A stretch of 64,000 nt of DNA from J054 sp965221985 (GTDB taxonomy: Bacteria > Pseudomonadota > Gammaproteobacteria > Steroidobacterales > GCA-2729495), in NCBI GenBank assembly GCA_965221985.1, contig OZ244928.1:372001-436000 (forward strand), given 5' to 3'. The notes under the pieces are model-generated. The model searched no databases and was not told where the DNA came from. It saw only the letters and a list, made by a program, of their open reading frames with translations. Shown here one piece after another: positions 43,081 through 51,908 of the stretch (positions within the stretch are counted from its first letter, which is position 1; each line of letters begins with the position of its first letter). Position numbers and translations under genes: made by a program.

Positions 43081-43691
43081 AGCAGTACCAGAATTGCTGT
43101 AGCCTGAAAATAGATGCGGCGAATCTCCCTTTCATAATCGCGGTTCGCTTCTTCTGCCGCCACTTTTTTCCAAACCTGATAGAAGCGTATTAGCGCAAAC
43201 CGAACGGCCAAACCACAGCAGATAACGAGTGCAAACAATATAAGCTTCCACGCCAGCCACGCCGGCAAAGCGAGCTTGCCGATTGATGCCCCGATGCCTG
43301 CCACCAACAGCAGTCCGGCGATTAGATATCGAATCCCGCGATCTACGGTTGCCAGGGTTCCGCCGCCAGCCGCTTTCCGTTGGCGATGAGTCGTTTCAAC
43401 GAGAATTAGCCAGATGACTGCCAGCCCGCCGGCGAGGCCGGCAAGCCTGCCATCGCCTGGAAAATAGCCAAGCAAAATGGCTAGAGAGCAGCCCAAACCC
43501 ATTTGCAAGATCAAGGCATAACGCACATGTTGATCAACGCTCATCACCTGATCCATCAATCGATCGCGCTCGGCGAAAGGCATATCGGCCGACCAAGACA
43601 CATAGCGGTAGGTACTGTTGATCACAAATTCCGCGCCCAGCCAGTAACCCAATACGGCGATATGAGTTACCAGCAAGGCTTGAATTAGCAT
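43032..43691 (-). CDS. Membrane protein of unknown function in a glyoxylate-related operon
   Basis: 219 residues with about five TM helices (ALLVTHIAVLGYWLG, ALILQMGLGCSLAILLGYF, GLAVIWLILVE, LLLVAGIGASIG, ATAILVLLWSCIMSIVVL) and a conserved-looking HQRKAAGGG loop. His and Arg residues in and next to helices (VTHIAVLG, QHVRYAL) could bind heme, but this is not shown. Its ATG overlaps the upstream FAD oxidase by 7 bp, so it may be that enzyme's electron-accepting or membrane partner. A 3'-end remnant of a second copy follows panE at 20.0 kb. Confidence 0.75.
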   Translation of the reverse strand: MLIQALLVTHIAVLGYWLGAEFVINSTYRYVSWSADMPFAERDRLMDQVMSVDQHVRYALILQMGLGCSLAILLGYFPGDGRLAGLAGGLAVIWLILVETTHRQRKAAGGGTLATVDRGIRYLIAGLLLVAGIGASIGKLALPAWLAWKLILFALVICCGLAVRFALIRFYQVWKKVAAEEANRDYEREIRRIYFQATAILVLLWSCIMSIVVLSVWKP

Positions 43692-45253
43692 TTCGGCGTA
43701 TAACCCAAGGCGCCTGGATTCATGCGGGTATCCGGATCTAACTGCCTCTTCAACCCATCAATTAGCTCTCGGGCCCCGGGTTCGAGTCGCTCGCGATAGG
43801 GATAGGTCCGGCCGACTTGATTGGAGGCCGCGCCAAATTGATCAAACAGCGCGATGGTTTCGCCACGAAGTTCGGCCACCAGTTTCCTTGCTTCTGGGTT
43901 CGCCGCGGGCTCAACGAGCTTGGCCAAGTGACCGGGCTCGGGTACGTGACGATGAGGCGGCAGCCAGGTATCGGGCCAGTGAAAAACTGGCTCGAAGCTA
44001 AACGCATGGGTATCCATGACGATGAATAGTGTAGATACCGTAATGCCGAGCTTGTCCATCTGTGCACGTCGGCCAGCCATTAGCTTATTGAATGCCGCCA
44101 GAATATTGAGTGCATCGCTATGGGGCACTTTGGCATTGAGAGCCACCCAGCGTTCGCCTGCCGGCCCAAGTACGCCGTTGAGGTTACTAAAAGGCGCGGC
44201 GCGAACCGCCATGGGGATAGAGTTGGGAATTTCTTCGCCTTGGTTTTCGCTAAGAATATTGGCGCAGTGAGCCAAGTCATCACGAACGGCCGACTCGCTT
44301 CTGCCGGCACAAACCAAATGCAGTGAGTAAGCATCTTTTGGCACTAACTGCTTACCGGCTGCGACGACCTTGGCCCCCGCCTTGAGCCCGGCCATGACGC
44401 CACTCTGGCTCGTAACAAGCTTTCCTAGGGTACGAATATTGTCCTTTAGACTGTCGGTATTCAGGTTGCGCGCCGTGGTCTCGGGATCAAACACATAAGC
44501 CTCTTCCGCCGCGCCGGAGCGCGCGATGGCCGACAGCGCCGTGGCCGCTACTTCTGCCGACGGAAAGGCAAAAGACAGGTAGCCGGTGTGGCTAGGCATC
44601 TCTATCAGCTTAAAAGTTGCCTGAGTCTTAATCCCCAGTATGCCCGCGTCGTGCAGAAACAAGCCGGTTAAATCGGGACCATGGGTCCGATAAAAGGCTT
44701 TGCCGTTTCTAAACTGTGCCTGGCCTGTCTTGATAATGCGCCCATCCGCACAGACGACTTCAAGTCCAAGGGTATTATCGGCCGCCGAACCATAGCGGGC
44801 CGTCCCCAAGAACACCGCGCCATTGGAAAGCCCGCCGCCAACGGTGGCCAGTCTTCCCGAGAAAGTACCAAAGAAGGGCAAACGTAGACCTTGGGGTTTC
44901 AGGGCCTGAAAAATCTGCTCCCAGGTCGTACCGGCCTGCACGGTCAATGTCATATCTTGTGGATTGCAAGCCACAATGCCGTTCATGGCGCCCATATCGA
45001 CCACAATGGTTTGCTCGGAATCTGGCGTATACCCGCCGGTGTAAGACATGCCGCCGCCGCGCGGTATCAAACCATGGCCGGCCGCGGCAACCAGCTTTAC
45101 CGCGCGAGCCAGATCAGCCGCGTTCCTGGGTCGAATGACCGCGGCACAAGTCTCACCCTCGCGATAAAAGTCTGTGGAATACAGCCGCCGGTGCGCCGCA
45201 TCGGTGGCGACGTCCGCCGAGCCAAGACATTCTTCTAATTGCTGAATCAGCAT
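43685..45253 (-). CDS. FAD-linked oxidase (GlcD/VAO family)
   Basis: 522 residues. FAD_binding_4 motif IPRGGGMSYTGGYT, a second pyrophosphate contact TVGGGLSNGAVFLGTARYG, and the FAD-oxidase C-terminal domain with an end segment NPGALGYTPKC. The family oxidises 2-hydroxy acids, glycolate or phenolic side chains. No Fe-S ligands. It sits between an alanine/serine-glyoxylate aminotransferase and a membrane protein on the same strand, which favours a 2-hydroxy acid such as glycolate or D-lactate as substrate; this is inference. Confidence 0.85.
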   Translation of the reverse strand: MLIQQLEECLGSADVATDAAHRRLYSTDFYREGETCAAVIRPRNAADLARAVKLVAAAGHGLIPRGGGMSYTGGYTPDSEQTIVVDMGAMNGIVACNPQDMTLTVQAGTTWEQIFQALKPQGLRLPFFGTFSGRLATVGGGLSNGAVFLGTARYGSAADNTLGLEVVCADGRIIKTGQAQFRNGKAFYRTHGPDLTGLFLHDAGILGIKTQATFKLIEMPSHTGYLSFAFPSAEVAATALSAIARSGAAEEAYVFDPETTARNLNTDSLKDNIRTLGKLVTSQSGVMAGLKAGAKVVAAGKQLVPKDAYSLHLVCAGRSESAVRDDLAHCANILSENQGEEIPNSIPMAVRAAPFSNLNGVLGPAGERWVALNAKVPHSDALNILAAFNKLMAGRRAQMDKLGITVSTLFIVMDTHAFSFEPVFHWPDTWLPPHRHVPEPGHLAKLVEPAANPEARKLVAELRGETIALFDQFGAASNQVGRTYPYRERLEPGARELIDGLKRQLDPDTRMNPGALGYTPKC

Positions 45254-45335
45254 TGAATAAACTTACATGGCCCCCTATCGCGCACCCAACATTAGGGCGC
45301 CATCCAGTCACGCAGGCACATGACGAAATAAATGC

Positions 45336-46520
45336 CTAGCTAGTGGCGGCATAGACCCCTTGTGCCGCCTCAACGGCCGCTCCCTTCTCAATACCGATAC
45401 CCTGTTCAGCTAGGACGGCGTCCAATGCACTCAAACACAACAGGACGTTTTTTTGGTTCGACGCAAAACCCATCAAGCCAATCCGCCAAACCTTGCCTGC
45501 CAAGGGGCCCAGTCCCGCGCCAATCTCCAAAGAATAGTCTCGCAACAATTGTTGGCGCACGCGGACATCATCGACGCCTTTGGGAAAACGCACACAGTTG
45601 AGCTGCGGCAATCGATCTGCCTGATCCACAATCAAGTCGATATTCATCTTCCCCAAGCCTGCCGCCAGAGCTTGGTGATTCTTCTGATGCCGCGACCAGG
45701 CTTCACGCAAACCTTCTTCTTGCAAGATCACTAAGGCCTCATGCAATCCATATAGCGCATTGATGGGTGCGGTGTGATGGTAGGCACGCTGTGTCCCCTC
45801 GCCCCAGTAGCCCATGACCAGCTCCATGTCTAAGAACCAACTCTGGGCCGGTTTGGCACGCGCCTTGATCGCTGCCTGCGCGCGGTCGCTGAATGTGACA
45901 GGCGATATGCCCGGCACGCAGGACAGGCACTTCTGCGTTCCCGAATACACGGCATCTGCACCCCAGGCATCGACATTGACTTCGATACCACCCAAGGAAG
46001 TCACGGTATCGACAATACTCAGACAGTCATGCTTAGCCGCCAAGGCGCATAGTTCCGCGGCATTGGAGCGCACGCCGGTGGATGTTTCCGCATGCACAAA
46101 GGCTAGAATCTTCGCGTTGGGATTCGCGCGCAGCGCATCTTCCACTTTTTGCAGGTCGATGGCCGAGCCCCATTCATCCTGCACCATCACGGCCGTGCCA
46201 CCAGAACGCTCGACATTTTCCTTCATGCGTAATCCGAAAACGCCATTCTGCGCAATCACGACGTCGTCGCCCGGAATGACAAGATTCACAAAACAGGCTT
46301 CCATGCCAGCGGACCCCGGCGCGGACACGGGCATGGTTAAGGTGTTCTTCGTTTGAAAGGCGAATTGCAGCAGAGATTTGATGTCATCCATCAAACCGAT
46401 AAAGGCCGGATCTAGATGCCCGATGGTCGGCCGCGACAAGGCTTCCAGAATTCTTGGGTTCACATCCGAAGGCCCGGGCCCCATCAGCGTGCGTACGGGG
46501 GGATGAAAAGACTTGGTCAT
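45336..46520 (-). CDS. Alanine/serine-glyoxylate aminotransferase (class V)
   Basis: 394 residues, PLP-dependent. N-terminal LMGPGPSDVNPRILEALSRPTIGHLDP, the glyoxylate-type HAETSTGVRSN, Asp in SIVDTVTSLGG and the PLP Lys in SGTQKCLSCVPG. It converts glyoxylate and an amino donor to glycine. AAGGAA lies 7 nt before the ATG. First gene of a three-gene unit (83-bp gap to the FAD oxidase), so glyoxylate made by the oxidase may be the shared intermediate. Confidence 0.92.
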   Translation of the reverse strand: MTKSFHPPVRTLMGPGPSDVNPRILEALSRPTIGHLDPAFIGLMDDIKSLLQFAFQTKNTLTMPVSAPGSAGMEACFVNLVIPGDDVVIAQNGVFGLRMKENVERSGGTAVMVQDEWGSAIDLQKVEDALRANPNAKILAFVHAETSTGVRSNAAELCALAAKHDCLSIVDTVTSLGGIEVNVDAWGADAVYSGTQKCLSCVPGISPVTFSDRAQAAIKARAKPAQSWFLDMELVMGYWGEGTQRAYHHTAPINALYGLHEALVILQEEGLREAWSRHQKNHQALAAGLGKMNIDLIVDQADRLPQLNCVRFPKGVDDVRVRQQLLRDYSLEIGAGLGPLAGKVWRIGLMGFASNQKNVLLCLSALDAVLAEQGIGIEKGAAVEAAQGVYAATS

Positions 46521-46706
46521 GTCGCGGTTTCCTTGTTCATTTGCCGGCCAGCGCGGTCGGCCAGTTTACCGCTTCGTGCTCTGGGGCGATGGCCGTCCGG
46601 CGGCCATTTCCACGCAGCGGGCGCGTTTCAAAACCATAAGCCTCGGTCTGCCGCTCATGGCGATCCGCTACACTTAGCAGGCATCGATTTTTTATAACGG
46701 GAATCC

Positions 46707-47495
46707 ATGAACAAAGGGCGCCTATTTGCCACCTCTTTAATACTGTGCCTGGCGACCGCCTGCGCAGCCGCCCCGAAAACAGTGGTCGTCGCCGGAGCCA
46801 GCGGGCGAACCGGCGGATATATCCTCCAAGAGCTGCGGGAAACTGGTTACGACATTCGCGCATTGACTAGCAATCGTGTGCGCGCCATTGAGCGCAAAGG
46901 CCCTGATTGGCCCTGGCTAGAAGCCGACGTACGCGATATCGAGTCTTTAAGGCCAGCACTTAAGCAGGCCGATTTCCTCATCTGCGTCATCGGCGCTAGC
47001 GAATGGTCCGGGCCCAATAGCCCGGAGTTTGTTGATTACGGCGGTGTGCGCAACTTGGTGAATGTGGCTCTTGAGCATAATCTGAATCACTTCGTGCTGA
47101 TTTCATCCGCGGCGGCCGGACCCCATCGTAAGCGCAGCCGCATGGAACAAATGGGCAATGTGCGCTATTGGAAAACCCGCGGCGAAGATCACCTGAAGCT
47201 CAGCGGTTTGAATTACACGATTATCGGGCCTGGCGGCCTGCAGGATGCGGGCAAAACCGATCAAGGCCTGCGCTTGCTCTCTCGGCGCGACTATCGTGGT
47301 GGCGCGATTGCGCGTGGAGATATCGCAATGTTGGCCGTTGAGTCCTTAAGCAATGCAGCGATGCGCAATAAGACTTTCGCAGCCATTAACGCCCCCGAAC
47401 TTGAAGCGGGGAACTGGCGGCAACTTTTGGAAAGCATAGAAATAGATCGTGTTACTGACGAGGCTGCGCCCACGGCCGAACCCGCCAAGCCCTAG
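46707..47495 (+). CDS. Exported NAD(P)-binding (NmrA/atypical SDR) protein
   Basis: 262 residues. Signal-like leader LFATSLILCLATACAAAP, possibly a lipoprotein type with Cys19, then the Rossmann start TVVVAGASGRTGGYIL of atypical SDRs, ADVRDIESLRPALKQADFLI and TIIGPGGLQD. The core matches the SDR_a5/NmrA-like group (NAD(P)H-binding, often without classical Tyr-Lys). The presence of a leader is unusual, as in the SDR at 16.7 kb. Its stop overlaps the convergent DUF1838-like gene by 4 bp. Confidence 0.8.
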   Translation: MNKGRLFATSLILCLATACAAAPKTVVVAGASGRTGGYILQELRETGYDIRALTSNRVRAIERKGPDWPWLEADVRDIESLRPALKQADFLICVIGASEWSGPNSPEFVDYGGVRNLVNVALEHNLNHFVLISSAAAGPHRKRSRMEQMGNVRYWKTRGEDHLKLSGLNYTIIGPGGLQDAGKTDQGLRLLSRRDYRGGAIARGDIAMLAVESLSNAAMRNKTFAAINAPELEAGNWRQLLESIEIDRVTDEAAPTAEPAKP

Positions 47496-48313
47496 TCATC
47501 CTCAGGCCAAATAATCTCGCGCTCTAAAGCGCCCGGTACGCGTTTATCCAATGCCTGCCTGAATTTCGCCGGTAATTCTTCCGCGCGGCTGAATTTTCGG
47601 CCGTGCACCGACCACAACATATGGCCCGGAACATCCGCCATTCTCAATACCGGCATCCATTGCGCCAAACTCATCCAATGATAGGCCACTGGTAAGTTAC
47701 TAATGTCGGTATTGTGAAAATCCGCCGCCGCAATCTCGAAAGAATCGATAGCTAACTCACGACGCAGTACTTTAGATCCTCTCGGCAAAATTTCACTGTG
47801 ACTTTCCCGGCGAATGCTTACAAATTCCCCCGCATCAATGATTTCCAGTCGCATGGGCCTGCCCAAAGCAGTGCTCTGAATTTCCAAATCAGCCAGCAAA
47901 TCCACGCTATTGGCCGTGTAACGAATAGCGAATCCGTCGTTGCAGGCACCACGAAGCATGACGATACGGTTAGTAAACGGATTCTTGAATTGCTCTATGT
48001 ATTCGCCCGTTTCAATGTCGCGATACAGGCGGCAGGCAAAATTACGCTCTTCATAGCCGCCTTCTTTAAGCGCACGGGTTTGGCGAACCGTCACGCTTTC
48101 AATGCCAAAAAGAGCTTGGCTGCTTGCATCATCCGGCGCACCATAAGCCGTACCCCGAACCCATTCATAAGTCACGGCACCCGAGGTATCGCCCTTTAGG
48201 CGCACCCAAGTTTCAATCGCCGCTAGGGGATCATCGATAAATTCCGCGCTCGTGGAACCTGCGCAGACTAATAATAATAGAAATACCATCAAGTTCCATT
48301 TCAATCTTGCCAC
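47492..48313 (-). CDS. Secreted DUF1838-like protein
   Basis: 273 residues from a GTG at 48313; the leader ARLKWNLMVFLLLLVCAGSTSAEF is a Sec signal peptide and GGAG lies 10 nt upstream. The longer frame to 48403 has no signal at its start. The mature part (RLKGDTSGAVTYEWVRGTAY, YRDIETGEYIEQFKNPFTN, ending in the AKFRQALDKRVPGALE segment) resembles DUF1838 proteins of unknown function. That match is from memory and moderate. It follows the SEC-C gene by 16 bp and could share its transcript. Confidence 0.65.
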   Translation of the reverse strand: MARLKWNLMVFLLLLVCAGSTSAEFIDDPLAAIETWVRLKGDTSGAVTYEWVRGTAYGAPDDASSQALFGIESVTVRQTRALKEGGYEERNFACRLYRDIETGEYIEQFKNPFTNRIVMLRGACNDGFAIRYTANSVDLLADLEIQSTALGRPMRLEIIDAGEFVSIRRESHSEILPRGSKVLRRELAIDSFEIAAADFHNTDISNLPVAYHWMSLAQWMPVLRMADVPGHMLWSVHGRKFSRAEELPAKFRQALDKRVPGALEREIIWPEDD

Positions 48314-48329
48314 AAGGAGAAGCTCCTGC

Positions 48330-48521
48330 TTAGGGTTCGGTATGCCAATGCTGATGTTCCTCCGACCAAACCCGGCGTTGACCGTCTCCGGCTGTGCCGT
48401 CACTGCGCAAGCTTAGGAATAATTTCTGCGTAATGGACGTGGATTGCTCTTTATTGAGACAACATTGCTTATATTTTTTACCACTACCGCAAGGACAAGC
48501 CGCGTTGCGTTGGATTTTCAT
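48330..48521 (-). CDS. Small SEC-C motif protein
   Basis: 63 residues. Begins MKIQRNAACPCGSGKKYKQCC, the zinc-binding SEC-C motif (CPCGSGKKYKQCC) at the N-terminus, then a charged tail ending WHTEP. GGAGAG lies 6 nt before the ATG, so it is a real gene despite its size. In SecA the motif binds zinc and SecB or ribosomes; small stand-alone proteins of this kind have no fixed role. Confidence 0.85.
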   Translation of the reverse strand: MKIQRNAACPCGSGKKYKQCCLNKEQSTSITQKLFLSLRSDGTAGDGQRRVWSEEHQHWHTEP

Positions 48522-48682
48522 ATGAATCTCTCCGGGCTCCTATTATATGTGCAGCCCATGACGCGCGCGCCTAAGCGTGCGATATCGCTGATGCCATGCA
48601 TGCCCATTGCACCCTGCCGCGGATGACAGACGCAAAAGATTAAGCTAGATTGTCCGTACATTTAAAGTCCGGCCAACCCAAC

Positions 48683-49360
48683 ATGAGTTCTGAGCATCCC
48701 ACCTTTGTGGACGATTTCACCCGACCGATAGAGATTCATCCGGAAACGGCAGCACTTATTGTCGTCGATATGCAAAACGCCACAGGCAACCGTCAGCTTG
48801 GTTTAGGCAAGCTGCTCAGTGATCGGGGCGGCGCTGAATCTTCATCTTATCGCTTCGATCGCATTGAAAAAGTACTTGTGCCAAATATCACGCGCCTAGC
48901 TGACGCCTTCCGTAGATCTGCTGCGCGCGTGGTGTACGTCACCTATGGATCGGAAGTCGCAGACTGCAGCGACATGCCAGCCCATATGATTCGCATCGTT
49001 AAAGCCACGCATAACTATCAGGGCCGCGAAGAACACGAGATCGTTAAGGCACTTAAGCCCAAAGCGGGTGATTTGGTACTGAACAAGAAAACCATGGGCG
49101 CTTTCAGCTCCACGGGTATCGATACTAATCTAAGAGCCATGGGCATTGAGACCGTGGTCGTGGTGGGTGTCTCCACGAATAACTGCGTGGCCATGACGGC
49201 CATGGAAGCTTGCGATCATCAGTACGGTGTGGTCATTGTTAGCGATGCCACGGGTACCGATAGTGATGAAATGCAGCAAGCCACCTTAACCATGTTGCGC
49301 CGGCTTTGGGGCCGGGTAAACACCACGGACGAGGTCATCGCCGAACTCACCGCCGCCTGA
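48683..49360 (+). CDS. Isochorismatase-family cysteine hydrolase
   Basis: 225 residues from MSSEH; a TTG 33 nt upstream is less likely. Catalytic triad visible: Asp in VVDMQNA, Lys in NKKTMGAFSST and Cys in VSTNNCVAMTA, with the preceding cis-peptide Val-Ser. The family includes N-carbamoylsarcosine amidase, nicotinamidase and ureidoacrylate amidohydrolase; the substrate is open. It is followed by nitroreductase, EamA transporter and TauD-type dioxygenase genes on the same strand. Confidence 0.88.
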   Translation: MSSEHPTFVDDFTRPIEIHPETAALIVVDMQNATGNRQLGLGKLLSDRGGAESSSYRFDRIEKVLVPNITRLADAFRRSAARVVYVTYGSEVADCSDMPAHMIRIVKATHNYQGREEHEIVKALKPKAGDLVLNKKTMGAFSSTGIDTNLRAMGIETVVVVGVSTNNCVAMTAMEACDHQYGVVIVSDATGTDSDEMQQATLTMLRRLWGRVNTTDEVIAELTAA

Positions 49361-49399
49361 GCTAAGTATGGACTGCAAACATCAGGTTCGGAATCGCTA

Positions 49400-50077
49400 G
49401 TGAATGTCAGTCGCGCCATTCGCACGCGCCGCTCAATTCGCGCGTTCTTACCCAAGGCCGTTCCGCAAGCCTTGGTGGAAGAGATTCTGAGTGAAGCCCG
49501 TTACGCACCCAGTGGCAGCAACTTTCAACCCTGGCAAGTGCATGCCGTGGCGGGAAAAAAACGCGATCAAATCGTGGCCGATGCGCTGGCGGCCTTTGCC
49601 GCCGGGGAGTCGCAATCGGAATGGGCCTACTATCCGGAAAATATACCCGAGCCCTACTTGAGCAGGCGTAGAGCCACTGGCTGGGGATTGTATTCTTTGC
49701 TAGGCATCGAGAAGGGCAACCGAGCAGCCAGTGCCGAGCAACAAGCGCGAAACTATTCATTCTTCGATGCCCCGGTCGGTCTATTCTTTTTTATCGATGG
49801 TGAATTGGAGCTCGGTAGCTGGTTAGACTATGGCATGTTTTTGCAGAACATCATGCTGCTTGCGCGCGAATACGGCTTGCATAGCTGCGCCCAAGCCTCC
49901 TGGCCAGAACTGCATCATGTTGTGCGCCAGCATTTGCCCCTTAGCGATACACAGCAACTAGTTTGTGGATTGTCACTGGGTTATGCGGATCCCAACGCAA
50001 AGGTAAACACTTACCAGCCCCTCCGCGAACCGGTCAGCGCGTTTGCCCAGTTTCATGCTTTCGAGACAGATCGCTGA
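49400..50077 (+). CDS. Nitroreductase-family flavoprotein
   Basis: 225 residues, GTG start. FMN-binding N-terminus AIRTRRSIRAFLPKAV, then YAPSGSNFQPWQVHAV and the C-terminal CGLSLGYAD region with Pro/Asn for flavin contact. Reduces nitro groups, quinones or enones with NAD(P)H. Its 3' end is overlapped or nearly touched by the EamA gene. Confidence 0.92.
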   Translation: MNVSRAIRTRRSIRAFLPKAVPQALVEEILSEARYAPSGSNFQPWQVHAVAGKKRDQIVADALAAFAAGESQSEWAYYPENIPEPYLSRRRATGWGLYSLLGIEKGNRAASAEQQARNYSFFDAPVGLFFFIDGELELGSWLDYGMFLQNIMLLAREYGLHSCAQASWPELHHVVRQHLPLSDTQQLVCGLSLGYADPNAKVNTYQPLREPVSAFAQFHAFETDR

Positions 50078-50115
50078 ACGGTTCGGGTACCCACGGCGGC
50101 ACGGATATTGCTGGT

Positions 50116-51006
50116 TTGTTGTTCGTCATCGTTGGTGGGCTAGGACTGGCCAGCAAGGGAATTTTCGCAAAACTGCTTTTCGCTCAAGGTGTCGACATTG
50201 ATACTGTGGTTACCTTGCGAGCCCTAATGGCCATGCCCGGATTCGTTCTTGTGGGGGCGATGTTTGGGGCCTTGGGCAGCATTCGCTCGGCTTCTCCACG
50301 CGCGTGGTTGTTGGCCATGACGGGTGGCTTCATCTGCTACTACATCGGCGCAAGACTGAATTTCTTTGCCCTGAGCCTGATCGATGCCGGCGTGGAACGT
50401 GCCATCATCTTTAGTTATCCCGCACTGGTGGTGATCGCGAATAGCTTAATTAACCGGCGGTTGCCGTCAGGCCGGATATTACTGGCGCTGCTTATTACTT
50501 GGCTCGGCATACTACTCGTCGTTGGACTGCTGGATAAGGATTTGCTCGATCAAAATTTGCTGGGTTCCATTGTCGTCCTGATTTGCGCAGCCACAATGGC
50601 TTTTTATCTAATAGTCACAGAACGCGTGACCCGCCAGATTAGCAGTGCGGCTTTTACGAGCATTGCCATGACGACGGCAGCTCTCTGTTTCGCTATTCAA
50701 TTTGCCCTGAATGGTGAGGCGGCGGATTTCTCACTCAGCGGTCGAGCCTGGGCATTGATGGGAGGAATTGTGATCTTCGCCACCGTGGTGCCGCTTTTTT
50801 GCATGGCCGAAGGTGTGCGACGCATCGGTGCACAACGGGCGGCCGTGGTCAGCACCGTGGGCCCGCCAGCAACCATTGTGATGGCGGCGGCCGTGCTGGG
50901 TGAACGTATGGGCCTTACACAAATCATTGGCGTGGTGGGGATTGTGGCCGGGATTCTAATTCTGGAGCTACAGCGCCGAGCACCCCCGCCCGGACCGGAA
51001 ATATAG
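50116..51006 (+). CDS. EamA/DMT-family transporter
   Basis: Ten TM helices in two EamA halves (for example GGLGLASKGIFAKLLF and VVSTVGPPATIVMAAAVLGE, the latter being the EamA signature end). Exports or imports small metabolites; substrate unknown. The frame is open back to 49963 inside the nitroreductase gene, but that part is hydrophilic and is the other gene's shadow. I place the start at a TTG just before the first helix, with low certainty, because no ATG or GTG exists between the overlap and TM1. Translation is probably coupled to the upstream gene. Confidence 0.82.
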   Translation: MLFVIVGGLGLASKGIFAKLLFAQGVDIDTVVTLRALMAMPGFVLVGAMFGALGSIRSASPRAWLLAMTGGFICYYIGARLNFFALSLIDAGVERAIIFSYPALVVIANSLINRRLPSGRILLALLITWLGILLVVGLLDKDLLDQNLLGSIVVLICAATMAFYLIVTERVTRQISSAAFTSIAMTTAALCFAIQFALNGEAADFSLSGRAWALMGGIVIFATVVPLFCMAEGVRRIGAQRAAVVSTVGPPATIVMAAAVLGERMGLTQIIGVVGIVAGILILELQRRAPPPGPEI

Positions 51007-51053
51007 CAACAGTTGAGATATGCTTAGAGCTTATATGTACGGACATTTAAACC

Positions 51054-51902
51054 ATGGGGCTTGCGGTAAGACCACTCACTGATAGCTTTGGCGCTGAAGT
51101 TTCGGGTGTGCGCATCGACGGCACCGCCCCCGGAGATACGCTAGCTGAACTCAAAGCCCTGTGGGGAAAACATAAACTGCTCCTGTTTAGAGAGCAGTTC
51201 CCCAGTGAAGAGGAGCTCGTGGCCTTCAGCCGGAATTTCGGCCGCTTAGAGATCCATGTGCGCAAAGAATATCTGTCGCCAGCAAACCCCGAGATTCTGT
51301 ATATCTCTAACATCAAGAAAAATGGCAAGCCCATCGGTATTCTGTCGGAAAACGAAGTGGGTTGGCACTACGATCAAATATATTTGCCGCGCCCTGCGGT
51401 GGGCTCCTTGCTTTCATCGGTAAAAATCCCCCCCAAAGGTGGCAGAACGCATTTTTCTGACATGGGTGCTGCTTACGAGAGGCTTCCCGCCGATATACAA
51501 GATAAGTTGCAGGGCAAACGCGCGGTGCAATCTTATGAAGCCTTCAATCGCGCCTATAGCACGCCGACCAACAAACAGCAGAAAAAAGCAACGGCGGACA
51601 TCGATCACCCGATTATTCGTACCCATCCGATTACCGGCCGCAAAGCTTTATATCTTTGCCCGGGCATGACCACGAAAATTCTTGGCTTGACGGAAAAGGA
51701 AAGCCGGGAAACCTTGGATTTTCTGTTCGACTGGATTGTTCGACCAGAGTTTGTTTACAGCCATGACTGGCGCCTCGGTGATTGCTTAATGTGGGATAAC
51801 GCCTGCACAATGCACAAGCGTGATCCCTTCGACCAAGACTATGAGCGCCTGATGAAGCGGACGACAATACTGCCACCGGAAGACCTAGCCGTCCCCGTTT
51901 AG
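51054..51902 (+). CDS. TauD/TfdA-family Fe(II)/2-oxoglutarate dioxygenase
   Basis: 282 residues. The facial triad is visible: His and Asp in WHYDQIY and the distal His in CTMHKRDPF; the 2-oxoglutarate Arg is probably in YERLMKRTT. N-terminus LTDSFGAEVSGVRIDG is typical. The family hydroxylates sulfonates, phenoxyacetates, carnitine and others. Its place in a run with isochorismatase, nitroreductase and transporter genes suggests catabolism of an N- or S-containing compound, not determined. Confidence 0.92.
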   Translation: MGLAVRPLTDSFGAEVSGVRIDGTAPGDTLAELKALWGKHKLLLFREQFPSEEELVAFSRNFGRLEIHVRKEYLSPANPEILYISNIKKNGKPIGILSENEVGWHYDQIYLPRPAVGSLLSSVKIPPKGGRTHFSDMGAAYERLPADIQDKLQGKRAVQSYEAFNRAYSTPTNKQQKKATADIDHPIIRTHPITGRKALYLCPGMTTKILGLTEKESRETLDFLFDWIVRPEFVYSHDWRLGDCLMWDNACTMHKRDPFDQDYERLMKRTTILPPEDLAVPV

Positions 51903-51908
51903 CCTCGG

